The notes below the pieces were generated by a model. It did not search any database, was not told the origin of the DNA, and was given only the letters and a program-made list of their open reading frames with translations. A stretch of DNA of 64,000 bases from Pseudomonas delhiensis (GTDB taxonomy: Bacteria > Pseudomonadota > Gammaproteobacteria > Pseudomonadales > Pseudomonadaceae). Shown in pieces: positions 62,407 through 64,000 of this stretch. Location: contig NZ_FZPC01000005.1 in the NCBI RefSeq assembly GCF_900187975.1, positions 124,001-188,000 of the forward strand, written 5' to 3'. How positions within the stretch are numbered: position 1 is the stretch's first letter; every line of letters begins with the position of its first letter. Position numbers and translations under genes: made by a program.

Positions 62407-62997
62407 ATGAGTAATGACGGCGTGAATGCAGGCCGGCGTCGCTTCCTCGTCGCGGCCACTTCGGTGGTCGGCGCCGCGGGAGCTGTCGGTGCTGCGGTCC
62501 CGTTCGTGGGGTCATGGTTCCCCAGTGCCAAGGCCAAGGCGGCCGGCGCGCCGGTGAAGGTGAACGTCGGCAAGATCGAGCCAGGGCAGCAGGTCATCGC
62601 TGAATGGCGCGGCAAGCCGGTGTTCCTGGTTCACCGAACCAAGGAGATGCTCGACGCCCTGCCGACCCTCGAGGGCCTGCTGGCCGACCCGGAATCCAAG
62701 GCCTCCGACCAGCCGACCTACGTCGATCCCAAGCTGCGCTCCATCAAGCCGGAACTCGCCGTCATCGTTGGTATCTGCACCCACCTGGGCTGCTCGCCGA
62801 CCTTCCGCCCGGAAGTCGCTCCCGCCGACCTCGGCCCGGACTGGAAGGGTGGCTACTTCTGCCCCTGCCACGGCTCCCACTACGATCTGGCCGGTCGCGT
62901 CTACAAGGGCCAGCCCGCGCCCCTGAACCTGCCGATTCCGCCCTATAGCCTCGATGGTGACGTGCTGACCATCGGTGTGGACCAGGAGAAAGCCTGA
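62407..62997 (+). CDS. petA: Ubiquinol-cytochrome c reductase Rieske iron-sulfur subunit
   Basis: The Rieske protein of cytochrome bc1, 196 residues. A Tat-like N-terminus (G-R-R-R-F-L) precedes one membrane helix, a flexible hinge and the cluster domain. The [2Fe-2S] ligands are Cys124 and His126 (C-T-H-L-G-C) and Cys152 and His155 (C-P-C-H-G-S); Cys129 and Cys154 form the usual disulfide. The ATG at 62407 follows GGGAG. Its stop overlaps the petB start (TGATG). Confidence 0.97.
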   Translation: MSNDGVNAGRRRFLVAATSVVGAAGAVGAAVPFVGSWFPSAKAKAAGAPVKVNVGKIEPGQQVIAEWRGKPVFLVHRTKEMLDALPTLEGLLADPESKASDQPTYVDPKLRSIKPELAVIVGICTHLGCSPTFRPEVAPADLGPDWKGGYFCPCHGSHYDLAGRVYKGQPAPLNLPIPPYSLDGDVLTIGVDQEKA

Positions 62998-64000
62998 TGA
63001 ACAAGTTCATGGCTTGGGTCGATGCCCGCTTCCCCGCGACCAAGATGTGGGAAGACCATCTGAGCAAGTATTACGCCCCGAAGAACTTCAACTTCTGGTA
63101 CTTCTTCGGTTCCCTGGCGCTGCTGGTGCTGGTCAACCAGATCCTCACCGGTATCTGGCTGACCATGAGCTTCACGCCGTCGTCGGAAGAAGCCTTCGCC
63201 TCCGTGGAATACATCATGCGCGATGTGGACTACGGCTGGATCATCCGCTACATGCACTCCACCGGCGCCTCGGCGTTCTTCGTGGTGGTCTACCTGCACA
63301 TGTTCCGCGGCCTGCTCTACGGCTCCTACCAGAAGCCGCGCGAGCTGGTGTGGCTGTTCGGCATGCTGATCTACCTCGCCCTGATGGCCGAGGCCTTCAT
63401 GGGCTACCTGCTGCCCTGGGGCCAGATGTCCTACTGGGGCGCCCAGGTGATCATCTCGCTGTTCGGCGCCATCCCGGTGGTGGGCGAGGCGCTGGCGCAG
63501 TGGATCCGCGGTGACTTCCTGATCTCCGGCATCACCCTGAACCGCTTCTTCGCCCTGCACGTGATCGCCCTGCCGATCGTCCTGCTCGGCCTGGTCGTGC
63601 TGCACATCCTGGCGCTGCACGAAGTCGGCTCGAACAACCCCGACGGCGTCGACATCAAGAAGAAGAAGGACGAGAACGGCATCCCGCTGGACGGTATCCC
63701 GTTCCACCCGTACTACACCGTCAAGGACATCCTCGGCGTGGTGGTCTTCCTGTTCGTGTTCTGCACCGTGATCTTCTTCTTCCCGGAAATGGGCGGGTTC
63801 TTCCTCGAGAAGCCCAACTTCGAGATGGCGAACCAGTTCAAGACCCCCGAGCACATCGCCCCGGTGTGGTACTTCACCCCGTTCTACGCGATCCTGCGCG
63901 CCGTTCCGGACAAGCTGATGGGCGTCATCGCCATGGGCGCCGCCATCGCCGTGCTGTTCGTGCTGCCGTGGCTCGACCGTAGCCCGGTGCGCTCGATCCG
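62997..64000 (+). CDS. petB: Cytochrome b of the bc1 complex (partial, runs off the window)
   Basis: The first 334 codons of cytochrome b; the frame is open at the window end. Heme ligands are His87/His188 and His101/His203. Intervals of 13 and 14 residues between pairs fit bc1 rather than b6f. The Qo-site motif, PEWY in many organisms, reads P-V-W-Y (289-292). Helices A-F are visible. petC (cytochrome c1) is expected just beyond the window. Confidence 0.97.
   Translation, partial: MNKFMAWVDARFPATKMWEDHLSKYYAPKNFNFWYFFGSLALLVLVNQILTGIWLTMSFTPSSEEAFASVEYIMRDVDYGWIIRYMHSTGASAFFVVVYLHMFRGLLYGSYQKPRELVWLFGMLIYLALMAEAFMGYLLPWGQMSYWGAQVIISLFGAIPVVGEALAQWIRGDFLISGITLNRFFALHVIALPIVLLGLVVLHILALHEVGSNNPDGVDIKKKKDENGIPLDGIPFHPYYTVKDILGVVVFLFVFCTVIFFFPEMGGFFLEKPNFEMANQFKTPEHIAPVWYFTPFYAILRAVPDKLMGVIAMGAAIAVLFVLPWLDRSPVRSI

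Overview
The window is a contiguous piece of a high-GC gammaproteobacterial chromosome. Gene content and order follow, almost gene for gene, the Pseudomonas aeruginosa block from the mag (alpha-2-macroglobulin) operon through gatCAB, mreBCD, rng, tldD/pmbA, fagA-fumC-sodA, the rpoN/pts cluster, lpt/kds, mla, murA-hisGDC, algW, cysD/cysNC, trpS, zapE, rplM-rpsI and into the cytochrome bc1 operon. I infer Pseudomonas sensu lato. The intergenic repeats (REP-like gtaggagcgagc... hairpins, ctctccctgaaggg... elements and GCAAGC-rich repeats) suggest an environmental species near P. aeruginosa rather than P. aeruginosa itself. Species cannot be fixed from this window. No rRNA, tRNA, CRISPR array, prophage or classical IS was found.

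Layout. 1-7633: the downstream part of the mag operon (magC, D, E, F), a periplasmic macroglobulin module. 7634-8593: gene-free repeat land, with a 204-bp tandem array and a 166-bp inverted-repeat element. 8594-12641 (minus strand): a carboxymuconolactone-decarboxylase-like gene, a short RlpA-like lipoprotein, and gatB, gatA, gatC. 12883-25893: mreB, mreC, mreD, maf, rng, yhdP, a nitrilase-family gene, tldD, darP (minus) and pmbA. 25894-29240: a repeat element, then a Fur-box-preceded fagA-fumC-orf-sodA iron-starvation operon, followed by a ZIP transporter. 30188-37254 (minus): kdsD, kdsC, lptC, lptA, lptB, rpoN, hpf, ptsN, rapZ, ptsO. 37498-45459: mlaFEDCB, ibaG, murA, hisG, hisD, hisC. 45508-48662: algW, a Nif3-family gene, mltB. 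49041-52312: cysD and cysNC, interrupted by a foreign-looking four-helix-bundle gene. 52365-61066: repeats, yhcB, an alpha/beta hydrolase, trpS, zapE, a periplasmic hypothetical, a GlxA-type regulator, a long-chain-type acyl-CoA dehydrogenase and a Tas-like aldo/keto reductase. 61311-64000: rplM, rpsI, petA and the first 334 codons of petB.

How the genes work together. Most of the window is envelope biology: elongasome (mreBCD), LPS core sugar and LPS transport (kdsCD, lptABC), phospholipid retrograde transport (mla), peptidoglycan precursor synthesis (murA) and turnover (mltB, RlpA-like), envelope stress sensing (algW), AsmA-like lipid transport (yhdP) and the mag operon. Housekeeping translation (gatCAB, trpS, rplM/rpsI, hpf, rng) and nitrogen/PTS regulation (rpoN, ptsN, ptsO, rapZ) fill the rest.

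Best leads. (1) The mag operon looks like a peptidoglycan-facing system. MagC carries an NlpC/P60-like Cys-His-His arrangement. MagE appears to combine a degenerate penicillin-binding-protein fold, a SpoIID-like segment that keeps the catalytic Glu, and a C-terminal HExxH. (2) A small repeat-flanked unit carrying a four-helix-bundle gene has inserted between cysD and cysNC. (3) mreC has no ordinary start codon where its homologues begin; an AUC sits at that exact place behind a good Shine-Dalgarno, after a strong mreB-mreC stem-loop. (4) One repeat family occurs as a 204-bp tandem array and as two ~290-bp composite copies bounded by inverted REPs.
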